From DATARH01 sp035550515 (GTDB taxonomy: Bacteria > Pseudomonadota > Alphaproteobacteria > ATCC43930 > CGMCC-115725), in assembly GCA_035550515.1 (NCBI GenBank), contig DASZOZ010000017.1, forward strand, positions 3,600-67,599: a stretch of DNA of 64,000 nucleotides, written 5' to 3'. The notes beneath the pieces were generated by a model. It did no database searches and had not been told where the DNA came from. It was given only the letters and a program-made list of their open reading frames with translations. How positions within the stretch are numbered: the first letter of the stretch is position 1; each line of letters opens with the position of its first letter. Positions 42,993-50,372 of the stretch are shown here, one piece after another. Both the position numbers and the translations under genes were made by a program.

Positions 42993-43898
42993 TTAGCGAT
43001 ACGCCAGGCACCACCCCTCACCCCGCAGCCAGCAATCGTCCTCGGGGATATTCGAGTGGCGGTAGAGGCGCGTCACATTCTCGGAGCCGCCTTTTGCAAA
43101 GGCTGCGGCGAGCGCGTTCTCGCCGTCGGGATCGCGGCCGCCGGCGCATGGGAAGATCGCGACAGCCGAAACCCGCCGCGCCGCATATTCCGCGGCCCGG
43201 CGCTCGATCCGGAACACCGCGCCGTGCCGGGCATCACCCAACGGAAAGCCGGCCGCGGTCAGCGGCAGGATCAGCCGGCCACCCTCTTTCAGCCGATCGA
43301 GCCAGTGCGGCAGCGGCGCGGTCGCACCGGCATTGACGTATAGCACGTCGGCCGGCGCAAACTCGGCCTGCGTCCCGTCGCCGTGCACAACGGCGACGTT
43401 GCGGCGGTCGCGCAGATTACCGGCGCTGAGCCGCGCCAGTTCGGGGTCGTACTCGATCGCCGTGACCTTGCCGCGGCTGCCCGCGAGCTGCGCCAGAATG
43501 GCGGTGTAATAGCCGGCGCCGATGCCGATATGGACGATGTGCTCGCCGGTTTTCGGCGCGGCCGCATCCATCAGCCAGGCGTGCAGCGCGGGTTGGCCGT
43601 TGTTGAGGCTGCGCTCGGGCAGGATCGCGACGATCACATCGTCGTAGATATAGGCGAGGTCGCGGCTCGGGGTCGTCACATAGCCGCGCCGGCCGCGCCA
43701 CGGGTCGAGGCGCACGACCTGCCACGGTCCGCGCGGCAGGAACTGCTCCCGCGGCACCGCCGCAAACGCCGCTTCGAGTCGGCGGTCGGCGGAGCCGGCG
43801 ATGAACATGACGCGCTTGGCGTAGGCGCGTCGGAGGATCTCGATGTCGCTGCTGCGGTTCAGGCGGAGCCTCGGCGAATGACGCGGCGGTACGGGCAC
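42993..43898 (-). CDS. Protein-L-isoaspartate O-methyltransferase-like
   Basis: A 301-aa protein of the PCMT family. Motif I is IVHIGIGAGYYTAILAQLAG, followed by VTAIEYDPELARLSAGNL and DVLYVNAGATAPLPHWLD. PREQFLPRGPW at the N-terminus and the SLNNGQP sequence match the group. PCMT repairs isoaspartate in aged proteins; whether this divergent copy keeps that activity is unclear. GTG 43898 is used as start because no ATG precedes the conserved region; a downstream ATG would lose part of it. It is convergent with the MBL-fold gene. Confidence 0.85.
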   Translation of the reverse strand: MPVPPRHSPRLRLNRSSDIEILRRAYAKRVMFIAGSADRRLEAAFAAVPREQFLPRGPWQVVRLDPWRGRRGYVTTPSRDLAYIYDDVIVAILPERSLNNGQPALHAWLMDAAAPKTGEHIVHIGIGAGYYTAILAQLAGSRGKVTAIEYDPELARLSAGNLRDRRNVAVVHGDGTQAEFAPADVLYVNAGATAPLPHWLDRLKEGGRLILPLTAAGFPLGDARHGAVFRIERRAAEYAARRVSAVAIFPCAGGRDPDGENALAAAFAKGGSENVTRLYRHSNIPEDDCWLRGEGWCLAYR

Positions 43899-43950
43899 GA
43901 TAGCATGCGCGGCCGCACCTATCGGAAGCTGCTTCTCTTGGAGGGTTGCG

Positions 43951-44430
43951 ATGCCGATGCACCTCGAAGGCTCCTGCCGCTGCGGGGCGATCCGCTTCTC
44001 GGTCGAGAGCCATACGCCCTATCCGTATCAGCGCTGCTATTGCTCGATCTGCCGCAAGAGCGCGGGCGGCGGCGGCTACGCCATCAACATCATGGGCGAC
44101 GCGGCGACGCTGAAGATCGGCGGCAAGCGCGCGCTCGGTGTGTGGAACGCGCCGATCGACGGCCGGGTCGGCTCGGCCGATCGCCACTACTGCAGGAAAT
44201 GCGGCACACCGCTATGGGTCAGCGACAAGCAATGGCCGGCGCTGATGCATCCCTTCGCCTCGGCGATCGATACAGAGCTGCCCAAGCCGCCGCGCAACGT
44301 GCACCTGCTGCTGCGCGACAAGGCCGCTTGGGTCGAGCCGCAAATCGGCCCCGACGACGAATGCTTCGACGGGTATCCCGAGCTGTCGATCGAGGACTGG
44401 CACAAGAAGCACGGGCTGTGGATCGCGTGA
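43951..44430 (+). CDS. GFA-family (CENP-V/GFA domain) protein
   Basis: A 159-aa zinc-binding protein of the GFA/DUF636 family. The zinc motifs are GSCRCGAIRF, RCYCSICRKSAGGGG and HYCRKCGTPLW. Such proteins were first linked to glutathione-dependent formaldehyde activation, but most have unknown substrates. GGAGGG lies before ATG 43951. It is followed eight bases later by mazG and is divergent from the PCMT-like gene. Confidence 0.9.
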   Translation: MPMHLEGSCRCGAIRFSVESHTPYPYQRCYCSICRKSAGGGGYAINIMGDAATLKIGGKRALGVWNAPIDGRVGSADRHYCRKCGTPLWVSDKQWPALMHPFASAIDTELPKPPRNVHLLLRDKAAWVEPQIGPDDECFDGYPELSIEDWHKKHGLWIA

Positions 44431-44437
44431 GACGCCG

Positions 44438-45217
44438 ATGACCCACGCCTACCGCCCGCTCGACAGGCTGCTCGGCATCATGGCGCGGCTGCGCGACCCC
44501 GAGCGCGGCTGCCCGTGGGACCGCGAACAGGATTTCGCGACGATCGCGCCCTACACGATCGAGGAGGCCTACGAGGTCGCCGACGCGATCGAGCGCGGCG
44601 ACATGGCGGCGCTCAAGGACGAACTCGGCGACCTGCTGCTCCAGGTCGTCTTCCATGCGCGGATGGCCGAGGAGACCGGCCTGTTTGCATTCGACGACGT
44701 CGCGACGGCGATCGCGGACAAGATGGTGCGCCGCCACCCGCACGTCTTTGGCGATGCCGACATCGCCGGCGTCGCCGCCCAGAACGAGGCCTGGGAGGCG
44801 CATAAGGCCAAGGAGCGGGCCGCTTCCGGCACGACGAGCGCCCTCGACGGCGTCGCCCTCGCCTTGCCCGCGCTGTTGCGTGCCGCCAAAGTCTCCCGCC
44901 GCGCCGCGCGGATCGGCTTCGACTGGCCCGACAGCAGCGGCGTGCTGGCGAAAATCGATGAGGAAATCGCCGAGATCGAGGCCGAGATGGCCGCCGGTGA
45001 CCGGGTGCGGCTGGAAGACGAAATCGGCGACCTGCTGTTCGCCGCCGCCAACCTCGCGCGCAAGCTCGATATCGAGCCGGAGACCGCGCTGCGCCGCGCG
45101 ACCGCGAAATTCGAGCGGCGCTTTCGCCGGGTCGAGCAACTCGCTGCCGAGCGCGGCGTCGAGCCCGGCCTCGATGCGCTCGAAGCGCTGTGGCAAGAGG
45201 TCAAGAAAGCCGAATGA
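44438..45217 (+). CDS. mazG: Nucleoside triphosphate pyrophosphohydrolase MazG
   Basis: A 259-aa house-cleaning enzyme hydrolysing nucleoside triphosphates to monophosphates and pyrophosphate. It has two MazG repeats: CPWDREQDFATIAPYTIEEAYEV with KDELGDLLLQVVFHARMAEE in the first, and DEEIAEIEAEM with LEDEIGDLLFAAANLARK in the second. Length is typical. The GNAT gene overlaps its stop (ATGA at 45214-45217). In many relatives mazG is next to hflX, as here, where they converge. Confidence 0.95.
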   Translation: MTHAYRPLDRLLGIMARLRDPERGCPWDREQDFATIAPYTIEEAYEVADAIERGDMAALKDELGDLLLQVVFHARMAEETGLFAFDDVATAIADKMVRRHPHVFGDADIAGVAAQNEAWEAHKAKERAASGTTSALDGVALALPALLRAAKVSRRAARIGFDWPDSSGVLAKIDEEIAEIEAEMAAGDRVRLEDEIGDLLFAAANLARKLDIEPETALRRATAKFERRFRRVEQLAAERGVEPGLDALEALWQEVKKAE

Positions 45218-45660
45218 TCCGCGTGGAACGGGTGACCGCCGCCCTTCCCGCCGGCTTCGACGCGCTGCGGGCGGAGGCAAGGCGCGACGGGCATCGCATG
45301 CTCGACACGCTGGCGGCGGAATGGGAACGCGGCACCCAGCGCTTCGTCCGCCCCGGCGAGCAACTCCTTATCGCCCTGGTCGGTGATGTCCTGGCCGGGA
45401 TCGGTGGGGTTACCCTCGAGCCGGCGATCCCCGGCGCGCTGCGCATGCGGCGGTTTTACGTCGCCCTCGCCCACCGCCGCGCCGGTGTGGGCCGCGCCCT
45501 GGCGACAACCCTGCTGGACCACGCGGCCGGCCGCGCCGTGACCGCCAACGCCGCCGCCGGCAGCGAAGCCTTTTGGGAAGCGCTGGGTTTCGCCCGCGAC
45601 CGCCGCGACGGGCGCACCCACATCCGGTTGGCTTCAATGGTTCGTCATGGCCGGGCTTGA
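45214..45660 (+). CDS. GNAT-family N-acetyltransferase
   Basis: A 148-aa acetyltransferase fold. The acetyl-CoA-binding segment is RRFYVALAHRRAGVGRALATTLLDHA, and ANAAAGSEAFWEALGFARDRR matches the later beta-bulge and helix. The substrate is unknown. It starts at ATG 45214, overlapping the mazG stop. A REP-like element begins within its last codons. Confidence 0.8.
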   Translation: MIRVERVTAALPAGFDALRAEARRDGHRMLDTLAAEWERGTQRFVRPGEQLLIALVGDVLAGIGGVTLEPAIPGALRMRRFYVALAHRRAGVGRALATTLLDHAAGRAVTANAAAGSEAFWEALGFARDRRDGRTHIRLASMVRHGRA

Positions 45661-45718
45661 CCCGGCCATCTCCCGGACTGCCTCCGAGATCATCGGGTCA
45701 AGCCCGGCGATGACGAAA
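45645..45718. repeat. REP-like palindromic element (family 1)
   Basis: CGTCATGGCCGGGCTTGACC then CGGCCATCTC on the left and GATCATCGGGTCAAGCCCGG then CGATGACGA on the right are two inverted units, each itself palindromic. The same units recur at 39859 and 63411. This is the familiar REP type of alphaproteobacterial intergenic repeat. Its first bases overlap the 3' end of the GNAT gene. Confidence 0.9.
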
Positions 45719-45747
45719 CAAGTGGTCGAACCTGTTCGAATTCGGCC

Positions 45748-47049
45748 CTAATGCAGCCGCTGGCGATGCCGCAGCCGGCCGAGATCGGCTTCCGACAGCT
45801 TCACGGAAAGATGCGCCGCCTCGTCGTCGTCGCGCCGGCCGAGCACCTCGCCGCGCGCATAGATCCAGGCGAGCGTCTTGCCGTCGCTCAACGGCACGTC
45901 GATGCGCAGCGGCTGCATCGCGCGGCCGAGCCGCCCGGCGATCATCGACAGCAGCGCGTCGCATCCCTCCCCCGTCACCGCCGACAGCGCCACCACCTCC
46001 TCGTTGCGCTGCGACTGGTTGACGAGGCTTTCGCGCGCCTCTTCGCTCAGCAAGTCGATCTTGTTCAGCACCTCGATCAGCCCGTCCTCGACCAGCTGCC
46101 CGAGCCCGAGATCGCCCAGCACCGCCAGCACATCGGCGCGCTGCGCGGCGCTGTCGGGGTGATGCGCGTCGCGGACATGGATGACGATGTCGGCCTCGGT
46201 GACCTCTTCCAAGGTGGCGCGGAACGCGGCGACGAGATGGGTCGGCAGGTCGGAGATGAAACCGACCGTGTCGGACAGGATCACCGTCTTGCCCGACGGC
46301 AGTTCGAGCCGGCGCATCGTCGGGTCGAGCGTCGCGAACAGCAGGTCCTCGGCCGCGACGCTCGCCCGCGTCAGCCGGTTGAACAGCGTCGATTTGCCGG
46401 CATTGGTATAGCCGACCAGCGCCACCACCGGGTACGGCACGCGCTTGCGCGCTTCGCGATGCAGCGCGCGGGTGCGCTTCACGTCTTCCAGCTCGCGCCT
46501 CAATTTGCCGATGCGTTCGCCGATCAACCGGCGGTCGATCTCGAGCTGGCTTTCGCCGGGGCCGCCGAGAAAGCCGAAACCGCCGCGCTGGCGTTCGAGA
46601 TGGGTCCACGACCGCACCAGGCGCGAACGCTGATAGGTCAGCGCCGCAAGCTCGACTTGCAGGCGTCCTTCATGGGTGCGGGCGCGCGCCCCGAAAATTT
46701 CCAGGATCAGGCCGGTACGGTCGATGACCTTGGTCTTCCAGCGGCGCTCCAGGTTGCGCTGCTGCACCGGCGACAGCGTGCCATCGACGACGACGAGACC
46801 GATCTGCGCTTCGTCGATCTTCGCGCCGAGCGTCTCGACACTGCCGCTGCCGAGCAGCGTGCCCGGCACCGGCCGCGCCAACCGCACGATCTCGCCGCCG
46901 ACGACATCGAGGTTGATCGCCCGGGCCAGCCCGATCGCTTCGTCGAGCCGCGCATCGAGCGAGCGGGCGCCGCCGCTGCCGGGCCGTTGGCCGGGCGTCG
47001 TCTTCAATGCAGGGTGGACGACCAGGGCGCGCCCCGTCGTCTCCGGCAC
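45748..47049 (-). CDS. hflX: GTPase HflX
   Basis: A 433-aa ribosome-associated GTPase that splits stalled or stressed 70S ribosomes. The N-terminal glycine-rich domain (SGSVETLGAKIDEAQIGLVV and SPVQQRNLERRWKTKVIDRT) precedes the G domain: G1 ALVGYTNAGKSTLFNRL, G3 SDTVGFISDLPTHLVAAF, and G4 NKIDLL. GTG 47049 is the start, soon after the hfq stop. The hfq-hflX order on the same strand is conserved in proteobacteria. Confidence 0.95.
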   Translation of the reverse strand: MPETTGRALVVHPALKTTPGQRPGSGGARSLDARLDEAIGLARAINLDVVGGEIVRLARPVPGTLLGSGSVETLGAKIDEAQIGLVVVDGTLSPVQQRNLERRWKTKVIDRTGLILEIFGARARTHEGRLQVELAALTYQRSRLVRSWTHLERQRGGFGFLGGPGESQLEIDRRLIGERIGKLRRELEDVKRTRALHREARKRVPYPVVALVGYTNAGKSTLFNRLTRASVAAEDLLFATLDPTMRRLELPSGKTVILSDTVGFISDLPTHLVAAFRATLEEVTEADIVIHVRDAHHPDSAAQRADVLAVLGDLGLGQLVEDGLIEVLNKIDLLSEEARESLVNQSQRNEEVVALSAVTGEGCDALLSMIAGRLGRAMQPLRIDVPLSDGKTLAWIYARGEVLGRRDDDEAAHLSVKLSEADLGRLRHRQRLH

Positions 47050-47078
47050 AGCGGACAGGGAAGAAACGGACGCGCTGC

Positions 47079-47330
47079 TCAGGGCAGGTCTTCCTCGCGC
47101 GCCCCTTCGAAGAGCTGGATCGGCTGCGCCGGCATCACCGTCGAAATCGCATGCTTGTAGACCAGCTGCGAATGCGCGTCGCGGCGCAGCAGCACACAGA
47201 AATTGTCGAACCAGGTGATAATGCCTTGCAGCTTTACACCATTGACCAGGAACACCGTAACCGGCGTCTTGTTCTTGCGGACGTGATTGAGAAACACGTC
47301 CTGAACGTTCTGCGATTTATCCGACGTCAT
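47079..47330 (-). CDS. hfq: RNA chaperone Hfq
   Basis: An 83-aa Sm-like hexameric RNA chaperone that promotes small RNA-mRNA pairing. The Sm1 part is QDVFLNHVRKNKTPVTVFLV NGVKL..., with the family-typical ITWFDNFCVLLRR, and Sm2 is QLVYKHAISTVMP. Only a short acidic C-terminal tail follows. GGGAG lies before ATG 47330. The 110 bases before it could hold its own promoter, since the preceding HAD gene ends at 47441. Confidence 0.97.
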   Translation of the reverse strand: MTSDKSQNVQDVFLNHVRKNKTPVTVFLVNGVKLQGIITWFDNFCVLLRRDAHSQLVYKHAISTVMPAQPIQLFEGAREEDLP

Positions 47331-47440
47331 ACGGTGGCTCCCAACTCCACTCTTCGGCGCACGGCACCCCGTTTCTTTAAACGAGGGCGAAGGCTGCGCG
47401 GTTCCCCTTCTGCATACGAAGATGGGCGCGGCCCGCGCGA

Positions 47441-48124
47441 TCACAACCCCTGCAAGGCGCGAAACAGCGCCGCATCGTCGGCCACGGTCAGGGCCGGCGG
47501 GCAGGCCGCGAATTCCGCCGCCGGCTCGGCGGACCCCAGCAGCACCGGCACGCAGCCGGCGGCGAGAGCGCATTCCATGTCGACCGCGGTATCGCCGACA
47601 AACCAGACATCGGGCCCCGGCACGATCCCGCTCGGCTGCAAGGCCATTTCCACCGGCGCCCGATGCGGCTTGTCGGCATGGCAGTCCCCTGCCCCGACGA
47701 TCCGGCCAAACAGCGCCGTCCAGCCCAGATGCTCGACCTCCCGGCGCAGCACCGAGCCGGTCTTGTTGCTGACCAGGCTCAGATAGATGCCGTCGGCGCC
47801 CAGCGCGCGCAGCATCGCCTCGCGCCCCGGCAGCGGCGTGAGCCGCTCGATATGGATGGCGTTGAACCGATCCATGTAGATCTGCCGCGCCTCTTCCCAG
47901 CGTTCGCCGAAGATCGCGGGGAAGGCGTCGCGCAGGCTGAGCCGGACGCGCTCGCGCGTGTCCTGGAGCGTCCACAGCGGCTTCTCCATCGCCGCCATCA
48001 GAAAGTTGAGCGCGTCGTGGATCGTCGCCCAGCTATCGACCAGCGTGTTGTCCCAGTCGAAGACGATCGCCCGCGGGCGCTGGAGGATTGCCGCAGGCGG
48101 CATCGGCGGCGGTGCGTCCCTCAT
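47441..48124 (-). CDS. HAD-family phosphatase, phosphoglycolate phosphatase-like
   Basis: A 227-aa HAD hydrolase: motif I VFDWDNTLVDSW, motif II SLVSNKTG, motif III near HADKPHRAPVEMAL, and motif IV WFVGDTAVDMECALAAG. It resembles phosphoglycolate phosphatases. The ATG at 48124 overlaps the stop of the aminotransferase gene by four bases, so it is coupled to the ntrYX unit. The substrate is not known. Confidence 0.88.
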   Translation of the reverse strand: MRDAPPPMPPAAILQRPRAIVFDWDNTLVDSWATIHDALNFLMAAMEKPLWTLQDTRERVRLSLRDAFPAIFGERWEEARQIYMDRFNAIHIERLTPLPGREAMLRALGADGIYLSLVSNKTGSVLRREVEHLGWTALFGRIVGAGDCHADKPHRAPVEMALQPSGIVPGPDVWFVGDTAVDMECALAAGCVPVLLGSAEPAAEFAACPPALTVADDAALFRALQGL

Positions 48125-48969
48125 TCCGCCACATGCGCCAGGTAATCGGCCCGCAGCTTCTGGGTCAGCAGCCCGGGAACGCCGTTGGCCACCGGCCGGC
48201 CGTCGATCGATACGACCGGCGTCACGTCCGAGGTCGTGCTGGTCAGAAAGGCTTCGCGCGCCGCCGCGGCTTCGGCCACCGTAAAGGCGCGTTCGGCCAA
48301 CTGGTAGCCTTCGCGCCGCATGACGGCGATCAGCGCCTGGCGGGTCACGCCGTTGAGGATCGCATTCTCTGCCGGCCGGGTGACCACGAGATTATCGCCG
48401 ATGACGATCCAGGCATTGGTCGAGGTGCCCTCGGTGACGCGGCCTTCGGCGTCGACCATCCAGGCTTCATAGGCGCCGGCCTCGCGCGCCTGCTGTTTGC
48501 CGAGCACGTTGCCGGTAAGCGCGATCGTCTTGATGTCGCAACGCTGCCAGCGGATGTCGGGGATGGTGATGACGCCGACCCCCTCCTCGGCGACCTTCGG
48601 GTTCGCCGGGCGCGAGCGGCGCGCGGTGACGGTGAGCACGGGCCGCGCCGCCTTCGGGAAGGCGTGATCGCGCGGCGCGACGCCGCGGGTGATCTGCAGA
48701 TAGACGATGCCGTTGACGACGCCGTTGCGGCGGATGACCTCGCGCAGCACCACCTTGAGCGGCGCATCGTCGAGCGCGCCCGCGATGCGCAGCTCGGCCA
48801 GCGAGCGGCGCAGCCGCACGAGATGCAGCGCCTCGTCGATCAGCTTCCCGCCGCGCACCGCGATCACCTCGTAGACGCCGTCGGCAAACTGGTAGCCGCG
48901 GTCCTCGATATGGACCGCCGCGCCGCGGTGCGGACGATAGACACCGTCAACATAAGCGATGCGCGACAT
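48121..48969 (-). CDS. dat: D-amino-acid aminotransferase, PLP class IV
   Basis: A 282-aa class IV aminotransferase. The start is IAYVDGVYRPHRGAAVHIED and RGYQFADGVYEV, characteristic of D-amino-acid transaminase rather than of IlvE. The PLP lysine lies in RCDIKTIALTGNVLGKQQA, and TEGTSTNAWIV is the phosphate-binding loop. The ATG at 48969 overlaps the ntrX stop by one base. Placement behind ntrX occurs in other alphaproteobacteria. It may feed D-Ala/D-Glu turnover for cell-wall or nitrogen metabolism (inference). Confidence 0.9.
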   Translation of the reverse strand: MSRIAYVDGVYRPHRGAAVHIEDRGYQFADGVYEVIAVRGGKLIDEALHLVRLRRSLAELRIAGALDDAPLKVVLREVIRRNGVVNGIVYLQITRGVAPRDHAFPKAARPVLTVTARRSRPANPKVAEEGVGVITIPDIRWQRCDIKTIALTGNVLGKQQAREAGAYEAWMVDAEGRVTEGTSTNAWIVIGDNLVVTRPAENAILNGVTRQALIAVMRREGYQLAERAFTVAEAAAAREAFLTSTTSDVTPVVSIDGRPVANGVPGLLTQKLRADYLAHVAE

Positions 48970-50372
48970 CAGCCGGTCCCGGTCTTGAGCGGGCGGTCGA
49001 CGATCGCCACGCCGAGCGATTTGAGTTTGCGGTGCAACGCCGAGCGCTCCATGCCGACAAAGGAAGCCGTGCGCGAGATATTGCCGGCAAAGCGCGTCAC
49101 CTGCGCCAGCAGGTACTCGCGCTCGAACACCTCGCGGGCATCGCGCAGCGGTAGCGTCATGATCTCGCTGCCCTTGTCCCATTTGACCACGGTCGGGGCG
49201 ATCGAGGTGATCTCGTTGGGCAGATGCTCGGCGTGGACCGGCTCGCGCGGGTCGCCCGGCGCCATGATCAGCAGCCAGTCGACGACATTGCGGAGCTGCC
49301 GCACATTGCCCGGCCAGCTGTAGGATTGCAGCGCCGCCATCGCATCCTCGCCGAAGTCGCGCGGCGGCAGGCGCGCCGCCTCGGCCGCGCGCTCCATGAA
49401 GTGGCGCGCCAGCAGCGGGATATCCTCGCGCCGGTCGCGCAGCGACGGCACGCGGATCGGCACCACGTTGAGACGGTAGAACAGGTCCTCGCGGAAGCGG
49501 CCGGCGGCGATCTCGGCGCCGAGGTCGCGATTGGTCGAGGCGACGACGCGCACATCGACCTCGACCCGGTGCGAGCCCCCTACCCGCTCGAAGGTCTGCT
49601 CCTGCAGCACGCGGACGATCTTGCCCTGCGTCTCGAGCGGCATGTCGGCGACCTCGTCGAGGAACAGAGTGCCGCCATGCGCGCGCTCGAACGTGCCGAT
49701 CTTGCGCGGCGAACCGTTGATCGCGGTCTCCGAGCCGAACAGTTCGAGCTCCAGCCGGTCGGGGTGCATCGTCGCGCAATTGACCGCGACAAACGGCCCG
49801 CCGGCGCGGCGCGAGCGCGCATGCAGCAGCCGCCCGACGACCTCCTTGCCGACGCCGGGTGCGCCGGCGATCAGCACCCGGCTGCCGGTCGGCGCGACGC
49901 GCTCGACCTGCTGGCGGAGCTGGTTGGTGGCGAGCGAGCCGCCGACCAGGTCGAGATCGCCGCCGGCGCGCAGCTTCAGCTCCTCGTTTTCCCGCCGCAG
50001 CAGCGCGGTCTCGATGGCCCGCGCGACGATCAGCAGCAGGCGGTCGGATTTGAACGGCTTTTCGATAAAGTCATAGGCGCCGATCTTGATCGCCTCGACG
50101 GCGGTCTCGATCGTGCCGTGGCCGCTGATCATCACCACCGGCACCGAAGGCATCTCGGCACGCAGCCGGCGGAGGATTTCGATGCCGTCGAGCTCGCTGT
50201 CCTGCAGCCAGATGTCGAGGATCACCAAAGTGGGCTGCCGCGCCTGCAATTCGTGCAGCGTCTCGGTGCTGTCGGCGGCCTCGCGCGTCGCGTAGCCCTC
50301 GTCCTTCAGCACCCCCGCAATCAGCATGCGGATATCGGCTTCGTCGTCGACGATCAGAATGTCATGCGCCAT
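48969..50372 (-). CDS. ntrX: Response regulator NtrX (AAA+ type)
   Basis: A 467-aa response regulator. The receiver domain holds LVILDIWLQDSELDG (phospho-Asp) in MAHDILIVDDEADIRM...; an AAA+ domain follows with GAPGVGKEVVGRLLHA (Walker A) and GTLFLDEVADMP (Walker B), then a FIS-type HTH (ISRTASFVGMERSALHRKLK). The GAFTGA loop needed for sigma-54 contact is replaced by AINGSPRKIG, so it is probably not a classical sigma-54 activator. The start is taken at ATG 50372 rather than 50384, giving MAHDILIVDDE. It overlaps ntrY by 11 bases. Confidence 0.94.
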   Translation of the reverse strand: MAHDILIVDDEADIRMLIAGVLKDEGYATREAADSTETLHELQARQPTLVILDIWLQDSELDGIEILRRLRAEMPSVPVVMISGHGTIETAVEAIKIGAYDFIEKPFKSDRLLLIVARAIETALLRRENEELKLRAGGDLDLVGGSLATNQLRQQVERVAPTGSRVLIAGAPGVGKEVVGRLLHARSRRAGGPFVAVNCATMHPDRLELELFGSETAINGSPRKIGTFERAHGGTLFLDEVADMPLETQGKIVRVLQEQTFERVGGSHRVEVDVRVVASTNRDLGAEIAAGRFREDLFYRLNVVPIRVPSLRDRREDIPLLARHFMERAAEAARLPPRDFGEDAMAALQSYSWPGNVRQLRNVVDWLLIMAPGDPREPVHAEHLPNEITSIAPTVVKWDKGSEIMTLPLRDAREVFEREYLLAQVTRFAGNISRTASFVGMERSALHRKLKSLGVAIVDRPLKTGTG

